Source: Nigrospora sphaerica (Eukaryota > Ascomycota > Sordariomycetes > Amphisphaeriales > Apiosporaceae). Taken from it: DNA of 64,000 nt. The notes beneath the pieces are model-generated. The model was not told the origin of the DNA. It did not search any database and saw nothing but the letters and a program-made list of their open reading frames with translations. Shown here one piece after another: positions 35,491-45,273 of the stretch; positions within the stretch are counted from its first letter, which is position 1, and every line of letters begins with the position of its first letter. The stretch lies in NCBI GenBank assembly GCA_018287875.1, contig JAGVVL010000001.1, forward strand, positions 6,448,001 to 6,512,000, written 5' to 3'. The translations under genes were made by a program, and so were the position numbers.

Positions 35491-36542
35491 ATGGCGCCGA
35501 CCAGAAACAGCTTGGCTAACCGGAGGACGACGGCCCTTCACCTCACCCCGTAAGTTTTGTGACCTACACTCAAAGTGACCTACATTCAAAGTCACCTTGG
35601 TGGATGAACTCCGCATGTCTTTGTGAAGACACACACTAACACATCCGTCCTGCCTTCAGCGTCGTCGTGTCCGACAACGTGCAGATATTCGTCGGGCAGG
35701 AAAGCCGCGAGTTCGTCGTTCCCCGGAACCTCCTCGTCTCATGCTCGCCGTACTTTGGAGACCGACTCGACGCCACGGGCGTCCTGAAGCACCACAACGC
35801 CCAACTCAACACCATCTGGCTGGAGGACCAATGCCCCGAGATGTTCGGGCTCTTCGTCTACTGGCTGCGCCACCGCCGCGACGTCCAGAGCCACATCGAC
35901 GAGGCCCGCCAGCACGGCGGCTGTGAGAACCTGCACTGGGATCTGGTGAACCTGCACCTCTTCGCTGCCCAGCTCGACATTTTGGCCCTGCAGGACGCCG
36001 CCATGGATGGCATCCAGGACCTGCATCTGCTGTGCAACTGGGACATCAGCGAGCGCCTGGTTGAGCACGTCTACACGGTCTGTGACCCCGAGACGAGCTG
36101 TCGGCTGCGCAAGTGGATCGTCGCCATGACGGCCTGGTCGCTGGGCGGCGGTATCGAGAAGATCGGCACGGCACAGAAGATGGAGAAGCTCTTCCGGACC
36201 TGCCCCGATTTCTGGAGTGAATACGTCGCGCACCTCTCCAAAATCTCCAAGACGCGGATCCAGCTCCAGCTCAAGAACCCCCAGCTTCGCCTGCCCAGCA
36301 ACAGCTTCAGCAACGAGGAGCGGCAGTTCGGATTCCGCCAATGCTCTTTTCACACGCACCGGAGTCGCGTCAAGGACGGCCGATGCCCCCATGTCAAGGC
36401 GGTCCTCCGCTCGCCCATCTCCCGTTCGCCCGTCTCCGACGAAAGCAGCAGCGAGTCCGAGTCCGAGTCTTACACCCAGGCCACTCACTTCGTCCGTTCG
36501 CCCATGTCCTCCATCTTCGAGCTGTACCTGGGACTTCCGTGA
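35491..36542 (+). CDS. BTB/POZ-domain protein
   Basis: BTB domains mediate dimerisation and often adaptor roles for cullin-3 ubiquitin ligases or chromatin proteins. Two exons (35491-35549, 35660-36542) encode 313 residues. The BTB fold begins at VVVSDNVQIFVGQESREFVV, followed by LLVSCSPYFGDRL and a long helical part (MFGLFVYWLRHRR). The ATG is supplied only by exon 1; the main frame itself begins with GTG TCC and has no ATG, so the splice (donor GTAAGT, acceptor TTCAG) is needed. The C-terminal third is Ser/Arg-rich with a run of Ser-Glu repeats (SESESES). No Kelch, BACK or zinc-finger partner domain is visible. The target is unknown. Confidence 0.85.
35560..35591. repeat. 16-bp tandem duplication inside the BTB gene intron
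   Basis: Two adjacent copies of TGACCTACACTCAAAG and its one-base variant fill the 5' half of the 110-nt intron. Confidence 0.85.
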
Positions 36543-37695
36543 GGGACCCAAGGGCACCACCACCTGGGCTTGCTTTGCCAGTCAAAACAGCCAGGGTTTA
36601 CTTAACATCCGTTCCCTTCTCCGCTGGCCCCAGTGGCCATGCGCTTGCTGCAGGCAGGTTACATGACCAAGCCGAGCCCGGTTGCCGGCTACCAAAAAGA
36701 GCCTGGGCTCCTTCCTCCTCTTTTCCTTTGTGTACAAGTTGAAGAATGAGCAAGCGTCGGCGGCTAGTCCGGCTACAGGGGCGTTGGCTCCGTTACTATG
36801 GGGGCCACGCCGTCCTGCGACCTGGCCACCCTACGAGCCAGAGTTGGAGAAGCACAAGGCGTCACGGGCGACAGCGCACAGCGGTCGAGGAATCGCCGCC
36901 ATCTGGCTGTCTGAGATGGAACCGACGAGGTTATGGGTGCTGGGGCCACCAGGACCCCCTCCCCACATTCCCGTGCTGATGCTCATATTGGCAGGGCCGG
37001 GACGCTGGAGCAAATCCAAACAAATCCTCGGGTGGAACGAGTTGAAACTCCCGCCCACGGACCCGTCCCGTCTATTTTCAGACCGTCGGCGCCAGACACA
37101 AGCACACGGCGGTTCTGGCGGGTTCCGCCCGGAGGAGAAATGCAGGCGCACGGGGAAGACGCAGGAGGCAGGGAGACATGACGAAGACACCGGCTGAGTT
37201 GATGATCAGCCACCACGATACCCGCACGCGGGGCCTCTTTTATTTCATTGAGTTGCCTTTCGTCGCACCAACAACCGACCTGGGGAGGGGTGGACTGCTT
37301 AGAAAGCCCGACCCCAAAATCCAAACCAATTTTAATACGATCAAAACACTTTAGACTTCCATTGCTGACCTTTGTTTGCTGCGTCCATCTCCTTTCGTAC
37401 CTCATCGCCCCGTAGAAGCGTTTACCAGCGGGACCCGCCATCCGTGACGGACATGGCGACGCCAAGGGGACTGCACACAGGGGTGCTCACATTTTCATTT
37501 TCCGGAACCCCCCTGGCCATCGACCGCGAGTTATCGTAGGCCCTACGGGGGCGTCGGAGCAGCCGATGGCGACGAACTCGGCTGCCAGGGATGGCGGCGA
37601 ACTCGGCTGCCAGGGGCGCCTGCGAATCATATGCTGACCAAAGTCGTCTAGGGCGGCTCCGGAAAAGGGAGAAAAGGGAGGGGAAGGGCCGCTGG
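36543..37695. other. Convergent intergenic region
   Basis: It lies between the 3' ends of the BTB and pyroglutamyl-peptidase genes. A 172-residue open frame at 36682-37197 has no recognisable domain and is probably chance. A 25-bp tandem duplication is listed separately. Confidence 0.5.
37565..37614. repeat. 25-bp tandem duplication, two copies
   Basis: GATGGCGACGAACTCGGCTG followed by CCAGG, repeated once with a single A to G change. It lies 80 bp beyond the stop of the pyroglutamyl-peptidase gene. Confidence 0.9.
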
Positions 37696-38675
37696 CTAGA
37701 GCTCCGCGGGGCCAGGAGGCGGCACGGCCCCGCGGGCAGCCAGCTCGCTGTCGACGACGGAGCGGATGAGCTGCAGGGTCAGCTCGGTGCCGCTACGGAT
37801 GGCCTCGGCCGACTGCTCGGAGGGCACGTGGAGGAAGAGGACCTTGCGCGGCCGGTGCGCCTTCCACAGGTGGGCCAGGCTCGAGAAGTAGATGAAGTCG
37901 CAGAGGTAGCGGCCCGCGTCCTCGGAGATGCGGAGGACGGCGTCCTTCTGCGCGGGCCAGGGGAGCCGAGAAGCAGGCGAGTCAGCCAAAACGGAAAAGG
38001 GGGGGGGGGGGGGGGGGGTCAAGACGTACCGGACACCGCGCCACCCAGCGGCGGTGAATGTCGTCGATGTCGAGGTCGGTGAGGAGCTCGGCGGGGACGC
38101 CGTGCCAGACCCAGGCGTCGCCCTCGTCGGCGCGGCGCTGCTCGTCGCCGAGGAAGCGGCCGTCGACGTCCTGGATGCGGTAGCCGTCGCGGTGGCCGCG
38201 GCGCTCGACCTGGTAGAGGCGCTCGGGGCCGGCCATGCCTATGTGCAGGACCACGTCGGGGGGCCGGCGCCCGGGGACGGCGCCGTCGCCGTCCCACAGC
38301 GTCGGCACCAGCGCCCGCACGACGTCGTAGTTGACGCGCACCGGCCCGTCGTGCACGACGAGCCGGACGCGCGGCCGCACCGGCGCCGGCGCCGAAGCCG
38401 AAGCCGCCGAAGGCGCCTTGGCCCGCTCCGCCGGCAGGTACGCCGGCAGCGCCCGCGCTATCTCCCACGACGGGTTGACCGGGTACTGCTCCTTGAAAGG
38501 CTACCCCGCGGAGCCGTTAGCCGGCCGGAACCCCCCGGGAAGTCTGGTGGGCGCGTGGGTGGTGCCCCCGCGGCGGGGAGGGGGAGGGAAGGGGGAGGGA
38601 GGGGGGCGACGTTACCCCGAAACCCGTGATGAGCACCGTCAGCTCCTCCTCGGCCTCAGCATTGACGGAACCCAT
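37696..38675 (-). CDS. Pyroglutamyl-peptidase I (peptidase family C15)
   Basis: A cytosolic cysteine peptidase that removes N-terminal pyroglutamate from peptides. Three exons (38675-38616, 38500-38030, 37947-37696) encode 260 residues. The N-terminus LTVLITGFGPFKEQYPVNPS is the conserved C15 start, rebuilt across intron 1. HIGMAGPERLYQVERRGHR follows, then the nucleophile Cys193 in DAGRYLCDFIY and catalytic His217 in VLFLHVPSEQ; the expected acidic residue lies in the middle region. The length suits eukaryotic C15 enzymes. There is an Ala/Pro-rich insert after residue 40 (AERAKAPSAASASAPAP). Intron 2 holds a run of 20 identical bases (37999-38018). The upstream side carries three copies of a short repeat that may be regulatory. 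Confidence 0.93.
37999..38018. repeat. Homopolymer of 20 G (C on the coding strand) in an intron
   Basis: It lies in intron 2 of the pyroglutamyl-peptidase gene. On the coding strand it is a C20 tract just upstream of the TTTTCC and CTGACT sequence that serves as branch region. Confidence 0.95.
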
Positions 38676-39453
38676 CGGTACCTAGTCGGAATCGCCCTGG
38701 GGCTGGGGGGGTGGGAAACCAGGGAAAGGGGTCTCTCTCCCAAAGGGGGGACGGGACGGGGGGCGTGCCGACGTGCTGCCGACGTGCTGCCGACGTGGTA
38801 ACGTCGGGGGTGGCTGCGCGAGAGTTTCCAGTTCCCCGTACAGTTGAGGCGCGGGGGCGAGGGTGGAAAGGGATTTTGGGCGAGGGGAAGGAAAAAGAGG
38901 ACGGCGGAGAAAACGGGGGAAAGAAACGGCGGGCGGGAACCGTTACATAAAAGAGATGCGGAACGTAGGCAGTCAAGTACCTACTCTCTTGACTTACGTA
39001 GCATGCAGGTAACCAAGCAAGCCCTTAGGTAAAATGGTATTGGAGGCACTCCAATTCGTCTTTTTAACGTTGCCCTATGTTGGCGTCACGCATAGCAACC
39101 TTTACCCTTCAAGGTTGACACGAAATACCTAGGTACCTACCTCTATTTGCTTTCTTAAGAGGGCCCCGCTTGCACGCTGGCCGGCACGGGAATCCTGGAT
39201 GGGATTATTCCCGGGCCTCCCCCCGTTGCGAGCAGCATTGTCAGAGGTAGGGAGAGGCAGGTATCAAAACGCTGCCAAGTTTTAAGCGGAGCGTGAGAAG
39301 CGCCCAAAAGCAATTGCATACCAACACCCATCCCTACGTACCGGCACCTTTACCTCGGTATAACTTGGGTAGGGTCGCCCTGTATGTCATTCGTCCACGT
39401 ATACAAGACCGACTATGCCCTGAGCCCAACTTGGTATTCAAAGCAAAACCATC
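38676..39453. other. Intergenic: promoter side of the pyroglutamyl-peptidase gene
   Basis: No gene was recognised. It contains a triple 11-bp repeat (38766-38798) and the motif TACCTAGGTACCTACCT at 39126-39142. Confidence 0.5.
38766..38798. promoter_or_regulatory. Triplicated 11-bp element upstream of pyroglutamyl-peptidase
   Basis: TGCCGACGTGC is repeated three times head to tail (the last base differs). On the coding strand each copy reads GCACGTCGGCA, which contains an ACGT core. The block lies 91-123 bp upstream of the start codon, where an activator could bind. Confidence 0.45.
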
Positions 39454-40634
39454 TCAACCAGGACTCGCTATGATCCGGAGGGCCCCAGTGTTGTCCCAGG
39501 CGACCCGGCCTTCGTTCACGGCACTCTGGAGTTCCTTACTGAGCACATCCCTCTCGCCCGTCGCCGGATCCCAGGACCAGCCCTCCTGCATCCACATCCA
39601 GCGCAGGTATGCCCGCAGTTCTTTGTCCAGGGGCTGTCGCCCTTCCGAGTTAGTAGTTTCCTCAAGGGCAGTCGTTCCAAAAACTCCGAACACGGGACAA
39701 ACAAAAAACCGACAAGCCGAGAGCTGCTTACTAGAACCCGCATCCACTCGGGCTGGAACTGCCCGTCGCGGCCCCTGCCCTTCCAGTCCTCGGCCTTGCC
39801 GAGGAGAGCGTCGCGGCAAAAGATGCGCCAGCTGTCGAGGGCGTACGGGCCCTGGGTGAGGTGACCAATCTCCCACGCCGACTCGCGCACATCCTCCTCC
39901 TCGGGCCCCATCGGCTCCCCACCGCGCACGCTGCCGCCGTCGCCCTTGCACGGGTAGTTCTTAACGCCATAGCGTCGGCCCCGAGTGGGTGGCGCCTCGA
40001 GCCATGCGCGGGCGTATTTTTGTATCTGGGCGGCCCGGACTATCGAAAGCCCTAGATGCTTTATCCGGGCCGTGATATCGTCGGCATCGGCTGCCGCCAA
40101 GGCATCGGGCGTGGGGTATTCCTCCATTAGTGCCCGGAAGACAGGGATGGCAGTCTTGCCGGGTGTCTTTATGAGAAAGGTGATGGCGATGAGGAGGCGA
40201 AAAGGATCGCCGGCAAGCTCTTCTTGAATTAGGCCGAACTGAGGTGCTGTCAATGGGGGAAAGGGCAATGCTGAGACGATTCCGCCTGGGGGGCGCGGGT
40301 TCTTGACGGGGGCACCACCGGTGGCTTTCGCTGGCGCCGCAAAGAAATGCGATGTGGTCCTCCGAGTCAGCGTCTTGCCGGGCGAGGGAAGACTGGGCTC
40401 CGGCAGGGTGGGCGTGTCGTGGGCAGCTTTGCCTCGGGGCCTCGAGCCCGTAGGCACTATAGTATCATTGGCTCTTCCCTTGTCGACCGGGCCTACAGCG
40501 AGCCCCGAGGCGCCTGGTGTCTGCTGTTCGCCACTGCCCAGGATCCTCGTACAAGCACTCATAAACTCCTGGCCGTCTATGAGTGAACCGCTTTTAAATG
40601 CGCACCTTCGTCGCCCGCGGCCAAGTTGTACCAT
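39454..40634 (-). CDS. HhH-GPD DNA glycosylase, MBD4-like (G:T/U mismatch thymine glycosylase); 5' end unresolved
   Basis: It removes T or U opposite G, the products of 5-methylcytosine or cytosine deamination, and starts base-excision repair in the nucleus. Two exons are clear: a large one up to 39732 and 39633-39454, with phase-0 splicing and a CTACTAAC branch site. The glycosylase fold starts near FGLIQEELAGDPFRLLIAIT. The catalytic Asp sits in YALDSWRIFC, and the MBD4-type end is PLDKELRAYLRWMW then EGWSWDP. No methyl-CpG-binding domain is present. An insert rich in Gly/Arg (RGRRYGVKNYPCKGDGGSVR) interrupts the helices. The frame is open to 40634, but codons near its start look non-coding; the true start may be the ATG at about 40563 or lie in an upstream exon within 40577-41338 (next entry). 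Confidence 0.83.
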
Positions 40635-41284
40635 GCTGCGGCATCATGAAGGACCACATCGGTGGAGTCTGGCGGTTGGATGGGAACTTGTATCTGCGCC
40701 TTCAGAGAAGCTCTTTTCGCTTGTCTCGCCGCCTTCTTTCTGGCTTTCTTGGCCGCTCTCCTCTTGGCGGCCTCCGATGCAGCGATGGGGTCCTCGGCCG
40801 GGCCGGCTGTGTCTCCTTGCTGCTCGGAAACTCGCAGTGTCGGGGGCGGTACATTGGCTGTCCCGATCGCCCTCTCGCTAAAAGGTGCAGTCTCGGCCGA
40901 AAGACACTGCAGAAGCCTCGTCACGTACGTGAGAGCGTCCTGCCCACCCAGCGAGGAAGGATTCCACCCCTTTCGAACCATGGCCCGGGCGCACGACATC
41001 ATCAGGTCCCATTCCTCCACGTTGCGCAGTAAGCCGTACGCCGGCACGCCGTCGAGCGCTCTCGCGTCCATGCCGCGATGGGCGGCCACCAGGCTCAGGA
41101 ATGCCTGCTCCGGGTCACCAACATCATCCCACCCGCCCACACGGCCGCCGGCGACGGGAGAGCCGGGTCCAAGTGCCATCCGGGCCCGCTGGTTCTGCTC
41201 TTGCCACTCCATGACCTTTTTGAAAATAGCGCGTTGACAAGGCGCCGGATATGCGACTCTGTTGCTCCAGTCGGGGATATGCAT
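40577..41284 (-). CDS. Uncharacterised ORF, possibly the first exon of the MBD4-like glycosylase gene
   Basis: The frame is open from 41338 to 40577; the ATG at 41284 (MHIPDWSNRVAYPAPCQRAI) is the likely start, giving about 235 residues. Residues to about 130 look like a folded, helical region (RNVEEWDLMMSCARAMVRKG, then DALTYVTRLLQCLS). A strongly basic Lys/Arg/Ala stretch follows (AAKRRAAKKARKKAARQAKR), then a short tail. I do not recognise the family. It ends by overlapping, in another frame, the start of the glycosylase frame, which suggests that one spliced gene may span both. Candidate donors (GTACAA at about 40631, GTGCGC at about 40606) and acceptors exist, but none has a clear branch site, so I leave them separate. 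Confidence 0.5.
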   Translation of the reverse strand: MHIPDWSNRVAYPAPCQRAIFKKVMEWQEQNQRARMALGPGSPVAGGRVGGWDDVGDPEQAFLSLVAAHRGMDARALDGVPAYGLLRNVEEWDLMMSCARAMVRKGWNPSSLGGQDALTYVTRLLQCLSAETAPFSERAIGTANVPPPTLRVSEQQGDTAGPAEDPIAASEAAKRRAAKKARKKAARQAKRASLKAQIQVPIQPPDSTDVVLHDAAAWYNLAAGDEGAHLKAVHS

Positions 41285-41469
41285 GCAGAAAGACCTAGTG
41301 GCGGGCTGGCTGAGCTGGTGGGCACGCACGAGGCACAATTATATGGGAACCTGGTCCAGATGGGCGAGGTTGCGATGGTGGGGTGGTCTTCCCACAACGC
41401 AGTCCCCGCGTTGGTGATTTCCGTTTATTAGGTGTCGTCCCCAAAGTGCCTACTCACCTCATGTAGGTA

Positions 41470-41497
41470 AAATCACTGGACAAAAGTCTGCGCACAG
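41470..41497 (+). repeat. Left terminal inverted repeat of the Tc1 element
   Basis: It starts AAATCACTGG and shares the block CAAAAGTCTGCGCACAG with the complement of 42823-42850. Confidence 0.95.
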
Positions 41498-41577
41498 GCC
41501 ACCCCCCTCGTGCCAACTTCACGACATCAACATAACCACCCTATCTCTTCATCTGCCCATAACTCGCTTAATTAGCC

Positions 41578-42704
41578 ATGGATATGCACGAATTTGGTCG
41601 CATTTTAACCGCAGAGCGCAAGCCTAACGGACAGTTTAGCCCTGAGGCTGTCGCGGCTATTGTAGCTTTCGCTATATGCGGTCAACCGCATAGTGCCATT
41701 GCAAAGGCCTTCGGAACGCGTCGACGCGAAACTATCACCAACCTTGTGAGGCGCGTCACTCAACGGGAAACAACAAAACCTAAGAAAAGAAGTGGTCGAC
41801 CGCGTAGGTTAACCTCTCGACAAGAGCGTTACGTATTTCAATTAATACGGAGGAAGCCGCGTGCCACGTGGAAAGAGATCTGCGTCGAGAGAGACGCTCT
41901 CTTCGACCCTCGACTTAGGACCTTCTCTGCAAGGACGGCGAAGCGCGCTCTTCGTAAGAGACATATCGGCCACTGGCGCGCTGCGAAGCGTATTCTCCTC
42001 ACTAAAGAAGACGCTATACAGAGGCTTCGTTTCTGCCGTGAGTGGTCCTCTAAAGACGCTCAAGAGCTGCTTATGCGATACCTCTTCTCCGACGAATGCA
42101 CGATTCAAAACGAACCCTCTAAACCTGGCGAATGGGTGTTCCGATACGCGCGCGAGCGCTTCCGTGAGGACCTCGTGAACCCTCTGCCACACTCAAGGCC
42201 TCGTATCAGCCTTATGGTATGGGGTATGGTGTGGCAGAGGGATGACGAGTCTGGGATGTCCCCCTCATTTTCTGTGAGGGTGATCCGGACTCTGCACGTA
42301 AGGGCTTCACCTCTACCCGCTATATGGAGGTCCTAGAGGAAGGACTCGTGCCTCTATATGAGGCTGGAGACCTCTTCATGCAAGATAATGCGCGTATACA
42401 TCGTTCGCATGCGGTCCGGGACTTCCTCGAAAGTAAGGGCATTTGGACGATTAAGTGGCCTGCTTATAGCCCCGACCTCAACCCTATTGAGCAAGTCTGG
42501 AGGGCCCTAAAGCTTAAGATATATGAAATCGAGCCTCGTTTTCAATATCTGAAGGATAACATAAACGATTACGCGTATGCAAGGGAGATAATCGAGTTGG
42601 CGTGGAGTGAGCTAGATCACGGCCTCATTTTAAAGCTATTAAAGTCAATCCCACGGCGTATAGCAGCGGTACTTCGCGTAAGAGGCTGGTATAGCCATTA
42701 TTAA
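41578..42704 (+). pseudogene. Tc1-type transposase, broken by a single frameshift
   Basis: The first part (41578 to about 42258) has an N-terminal paired helix-turn-helix DNA-binding region (HSAIAKAFGTRRRETITNLV), a basic linker (KPKKRSGRPRRLTS) and the first catalytic Asp in YLFSDECTIQ. After MVWGMVWQRDDESGM the frame changes near the C5 run at about 42260-42264, consistent with loss of one base. The second frame continues to 42704 with the second Asp in LFMQDNARIHRS and the Glu in SPDLNPIEQVWR. There are 34 residues between that Asp and the Glu, so the triad is DD34E, which defines the Tc1 family. The combined length of about 375 residues is normal. As read here the protein would be truncated before the second catalytic residue and so inactive. 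Confidence 0.93.
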
Positions 42705-42822
42705 ACTACACTTCGAGAGTTTTCTTTTAAAAAAAAAACCTACTTAATTTGCTATCGAATTGAGTGCGTGAGTTGTAATAAAAGTTGAAGGGTAGAAATT
42801 AGCGAGTGGTTGGTGATGTAGT

Positions 42823-42850
42823 CTGTGCGCAGACTTTTGGCCAGTCACTT
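42823..42850 (-). repeat. Right terminal inverted repeat of the Tc1 element
   Basis: It is the reverse complement of the left repeat apart from three mismatches, and is followed directly by the TA duplication at 42851-42852. Confidence 0.95.
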
Positions 42851-42852
42851 TA

Positions 42853-43913
42853 CCTAGGTAGGCTGGCAAGTGCCTGCGACAAAACGGTTGGGGGGAGGTG
42901 AGGATGGAACGACAATGGAACGAGAATGGAAAGAGGGGGAAGGGGAAAGACGAAGAGAAAGAAAATGAAAAAAAGAAAAGGGTTCCAAGCCAGGAACTAG
43001 ATGACTGACTGCTTGTGAGCCAGGGAGGCAAGCCCTCCGAATGGATGGTTGATAAGTTTAGCTTCTCCTTGGGTACGACCGTATGCTGGAGCAGGGCCAT
43101 ACGCGACCCTTGAAACGCATGGAAGGCACGATCATGGATTTGGGCCAAACTACCTGGGCAAGCAGTAGGTACCGGCAACAAGGTAGAGTAAGTCTAGGTA
43201 GAAGTAGTAGGGAAGCAAAGTACACCCCATGCCATCGATCCCATACCGGCCGGGGCTTCGTAACTCGGCCGGCCCACTAGCTAGGCAAGTCTACCAAAGT
43301 ACTTACTTACCTACCATTAGAATGAAAACTGCCTGGGAACTTCCAAGATCCGTTTTCATCCCGGGCGCCTAAATACACTCCCGTCGCACCCAATTTGCGC
43401 CACGAGACGAACAGCTGCCAACGGGACTGGATACTTGGTCAAGCGGTGGCCAAATGTGATTACATGCTTCATGCCTGCACGTGCGACATATGTATAATGC
43501 ATTTGGCGCATCACTCGCTGAGCCAGCCGATACTCCGTCTCACCTGTTCCAGATCAGTGACCCACCTCAGTCCCGGTGCGCCTTCATAATATGCCCCTAC
43601 CACTCCCACTTCAAACCACGGGCTCGGCTGCGAGAGCAATACCGCTTTCGTCTGCATTCCTAGACTTCGGGCGATAGACGTATTCCGGCATCTCTTGCTC
43701 TGCGCTTCGCACTCGGGGTCCATATCTATCCGGCCGATGCTGCTTGGGAATGCCACCTTTAGGGATGAGGAACGTCTTGATTTACACTCTAAAGTCGCCG
43801 CCTCCGGATTCTTCCAGCACCCTGCGGCTTCGCTTCTTTCCCCCCGAAACAGAAAAAAAGGAGCTGTGGCGGGGCGAAGGTAGGTAGTATTACATACACA
43901 AAGGTCGGTACGT
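42853..43913. other. Intergenic, Tc1 element to cytochrome c1 gene
   Basis: No gene was recognised. Several AGGTA/TACCT motifs lie at 43164-43200 and 43300-43317. Confidence 0.5.
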
Positions 43914-45273
43914 CTAGACGCGAATGTCCTTGGAGGCCTTGGGCGGGTCGTAGACCAGCTTTCTGGACTTGATCGGGGCCCACTTGTACCGCTTGACCCA
44001 GATGCTCAGGGCCGTCAGAACCGCCGAAACGGTCAAGACCTTCATGCCCATCTTCTTACGGTCGTCCATCTCGGGCTCGGCGGCCCAGTTCAGGAACTCG
44101 ACCACGTCCTTGGCCATCTGCGAAGTCGAGGCAGGCGTCTCATCCTCGTACTCGACCAGACCGTCGTACAGAACACGGGCCATGGCAATGCCGGTACCGG
44201 GGAAGTAGGGGTTGAAGTTGAGACCGGCCTGGACGGTGGCACCCGCCGGGGGCTCCTCGGGGTAGCCCGTCAGCAAGTTGAAGATGTAGTTGCAACCGCC
44301 GTGGCGGCCCTTGACGATCAGGCTCAGATCCGGGGGCAGGGCACCGTTGTTGGCAGCTCGGGCCGCCTCGTCGTTCTTGTAGGGCGCGGGCATGTAGTCG
44401 GAGAGCTTGCCAGGTCGCTTCTCGATCTCACCCTCGTCGTTGGGCTCAGTGTCGTACTCGTTCTGCTCGGCCAGCTCCTTGGCCTCGTCGACCGTCAGGA
44501 CGGTGCCGACGAGGGTTCGGTAAGGCACGCGGCTAAGAGAGTGGCAGGCGGCGCAAACTTCCTGGTAGACCTGGAAACCGCGGCGAAGGCTGTTGGGCAA
44601 CACGTCAAGGTCAGGGCAGCGAGGGGGGCTAGGGGGGAATCGGGTCTTACGCCTGGTGGTCGAAGGTCTTGAGCCATTGCTCGTGGACCCAGGGGTACTG
44701 CGTGGGGTGCAGACTGCGCAAAAGAGAACCTGTCAGCACTCGACGGAAGTCGACGTAAATCGGGCTTGTTGCCAACACCAGCGCCTACCGGCCAGGCTGC
44801 ATTCGGGCACGTTGGAGGCGGCGGCAAGGGCGACGGCGGGTATCCCAGGCGGTCGGCGCCGTCAACTCACCCTTCCTCGGCAGGAGTCATGGCGTGTGCA
44901 GTAGGTCCGTATTGATGGTAGTACCAGGCAACGGAGCCAATGGCGACGGCGGTCGAGGCGGCGGCGGCCATGTTTAACCGGGCCGGGGACTCCGCAGCTC
45001 CGGAGCTAGACGTCGAGGCATTTCGCTACACCAGGCACCCGGTCAGTCAACTACGCAATGCCCAGGCGGTTGGGGAAAAAGGCATTGGGAAGGGGGGGCA
45101 TCGAGACTGCAGCGGCAGGGCTGCGGGGGCGCCGCCGGCAGAGGTCGGTAATGGCCGGCGAAGGGGTGGGTGATGGGAGGGCGGTTGAGTCGTCGTACCT
45201 TGGCGAAGCCGGCCGCGCCATTTCGGGCCCCGTTGAGAATGCGCGTCGAGCGCAGGCAGGATCTTGCCAACAT
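43914..45273 (-). CDS. CYT1: Cytochrome c1, haem subunit of the mitochondrial bc1 complex (complex III)
   Basis: It carries electrons from the Rieske protein to cytochrome c in the inner mitochondrial membrane. Four exons (45273-45199, 45025-44871, 44713-44651, 44589-43914) encode 322 residues, near the Neurospora length. The N-terminus [20 protein letters not shown] is an Arg-rich, acid-free mitochondrial presequence. A hydrophobic sorting segment ([18 protein letters not shown]) precedes the mature domain. The covalent haem site CAACH is at 110-114. The probable axial Met lies in [15 protein letters not shown]. The C-terminal anchor ([19 protein letters not shown]) is followed by a basic tail. 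All three introns have good donors and acceptors and restore conserved joints such as [16 protein letters not shown]. Expression is expected to be constitutive with other respiratory genes; nothing specific is visible upstream. Confidence 0.97.

Larger units (their letters stand above)
41468..42852 (+). mobile_element. Tc1/mariner transposon (Tc1 type, DD34E) with TA target duplications
   Basis: The element runs 41470-42850 (1381 bp). It is bounded by inverted terminal repeats of 28 bp with three mismatches and flanked on both sides by TA (41468-41469 and 42851-42852), the standard target duplication of this superfamily. It encodes one transposase on the plus strand. Only one lesion, a frameshift, breaks the transposase, and there are no in-frame stops, so it is young or escaped repeat-induced point mutation. 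It lies about 185 bp upstream of the ATG at 41284 of the neighbouring minus-strand ORF. Confidence 0.95.
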
